Shown here: piece after piece, positions 5,028-5,493 of the stretch
Position numbering within the stretch: the stretch's first letter is position 1
How the letters are laid out: each line of letters opens with the position of its first letter
From: a bacterium
Lineage (GTDB): Bacteria; Krumholzibacteriota; Krumholzibacteriia; WVZY01
Direction of reading: 5' to 3'
NCBI GenBank assembly: GCA_027296025.1
Contig: JAPUJU010000357.1
Location: 1-5,493 of the forward strand
DNA: 5,493 nt
Notes under the pieces: model-generated
The model's database searches: none
Told to the model about the DNA's origin: nothing
Seen by the model: the letters and a program-made list of their open reading frames with translations, nothing else
Program-made: the position numbers and the translations under genes

Positions 5028-5493
5028 CTACATCGATCGGCCACCGGGCACACGCGTCAACGTTATCTGCAGGCTGTCGACGTCTACTTCGAACTTGCGG
5101 ATCCCCTCCGGGACGATGATCTCCGGCGCGAGCACGTAGCGGCCTGGGGGTTTTCCGCTGAGGTCGATCAGCACGGAGATATCCCCCGATGCCAGTGTGT
5201 CGATCAGCGCCTCGGGCCCTTCGAGGGTGAGTGAGACGGTCTTCGGCGTGACCTCTACGTGAAGATCGTCGTCGTCGACCAACACCGTCGGCGGCAGGTT
5301 CGTAATGACTCGCTGACTCCGGTTACTGATGGAAATATCCACAGCGACCCGTGTCGGTTCGCAAACGAAGAGTTCGGAATCGTAGTCCAGTTCGACCTCG
5401 CGCGTCAACGTCTCGCGAATTCGCGTGAGATCCACTTTTTTCGTCGGCAGAAGATCGATCGGGTCGACTGCGCTCTGCGGTCCCGTCACCATG
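5028..5493 (-). CDS. YbbR-domain protein (CdaR-like), C-terminal part
   Basis: At least 154 residues are seen and the frame is open at the right edge. The ATG at 5492-5490 is probably an internal Met, since it precedes a VTGP motif that normally sits inside a YbbR repeat. The fragment shows the end of one repeat (VTGPQSAVDPIDLLPTKKVD, residues 2-21) and a complete second one (about 46-147). The second has PTRVAVDISI, NLPPTVLV, VTPKTVSLTLEGPEALIDTL, DISVLIDLSGKPPGRYVL and a closing strand. YbbR domains are extracytoplasmic beta folds; CdaR, the best-known member, regulates the membrane diadenylate cyclase CdaA and is usually encoded just after it. That gene would lie beyond the right edge here, which cannot be checked. 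The stop codon directly abuts the start region of the PhnD-like gene, so the two are almost certainly cotranscribed. An Asp run (73-76) is notable. Confidence 0.85.
   Translation of the reverse strand, partial: MVTGPQSAVDPIDLLPTKKVDLTRIRETLTREVELDYDSELFVCEPTRVAVDISISNRSQRVITNLPPTVLVDDDDLHVEVTPKTVSLTLEGPEALIDTLASGDISVLIDLSGKPPGRYVLAPEIIVPEGIRKFEVDVDSLQITLTRVPGGRSM

Noticed and set aside
5490..5492. ATG at the right edge as the true start of the YbbR-domain protein
   Set aside because: The following residues begin in the middle of a YbbR repeat with no signal sequence or membrane segment, so the gene very probably continues upstream.

Overview
The window reads as chromosomal DNA from a Gram-negative-type bacterium of moderately high GC. 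The envelope genes point this way: apparent lipoproteins, a LysM protein and membrane-anchored periplasmic proteins. I cannot place the lineage; the aspartyl-tRNA synthetase is bacterial-type, with a mix of motif variants that matches no group I can name with confidence. Every supported gene lies on the minus strand, so the biological reading direction is from right to left. No RNA gene, insertion sequence, CRISPR array or phage gene is visible.

Right block (about 3455-5493): the C-terminal part of a YbbR-domain protein (5028-5493) runs in from outside the window and abuts a membrane-anchored protein resembling PhnD-type periplasmic binding proteins (4059-5015). After a 70-base gap holding a good sigma70-type promoter (4025-4053) come a PtsN-like PTS EIIA domain protein (3530-3988) and a small VanZ-like membrane protein (3054-3461).

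Middle (1249-3045): aspS, complete, starting 8 bases after the VanZ-like stop codon and probably cotranscribed with it.

Left block (1-1248): a 112-base gap downstream of aspS carries a strong promoter with a consensus -35 box. A perfect 8-base inverted repeat, centred two helical turns apart, brackets that -35 box and looks like an operator. The promoter faces two tightly packed genes for predicted lipoproteins: one mostly coiled coil (795-1136) and one with a coiled coil plus a C-terminal LysM domain (244-792). After a 147-base spacer with an AT-rich, extended -10 promoter, a third exported protein begins (96 down to base 1) and leaves the window.

Working together: aspS is housekeeping. The EIIA protein is probably regulatory, since no sugar permease is encoded here. 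The rest is cell-envelope material. The two lipoproteins could form a unit linking a membrane to peptidoglycan. The YbbR protein would normally act next to a diadenylate cyclase, which would lie just beyond the right edge if present. I found no clear multi-gene novel system. The most notable signals are the dyad over the lipoprotein promoter, the paired coiled-coil lipoproteins, and the YbbR/PhnD-like gene pair.
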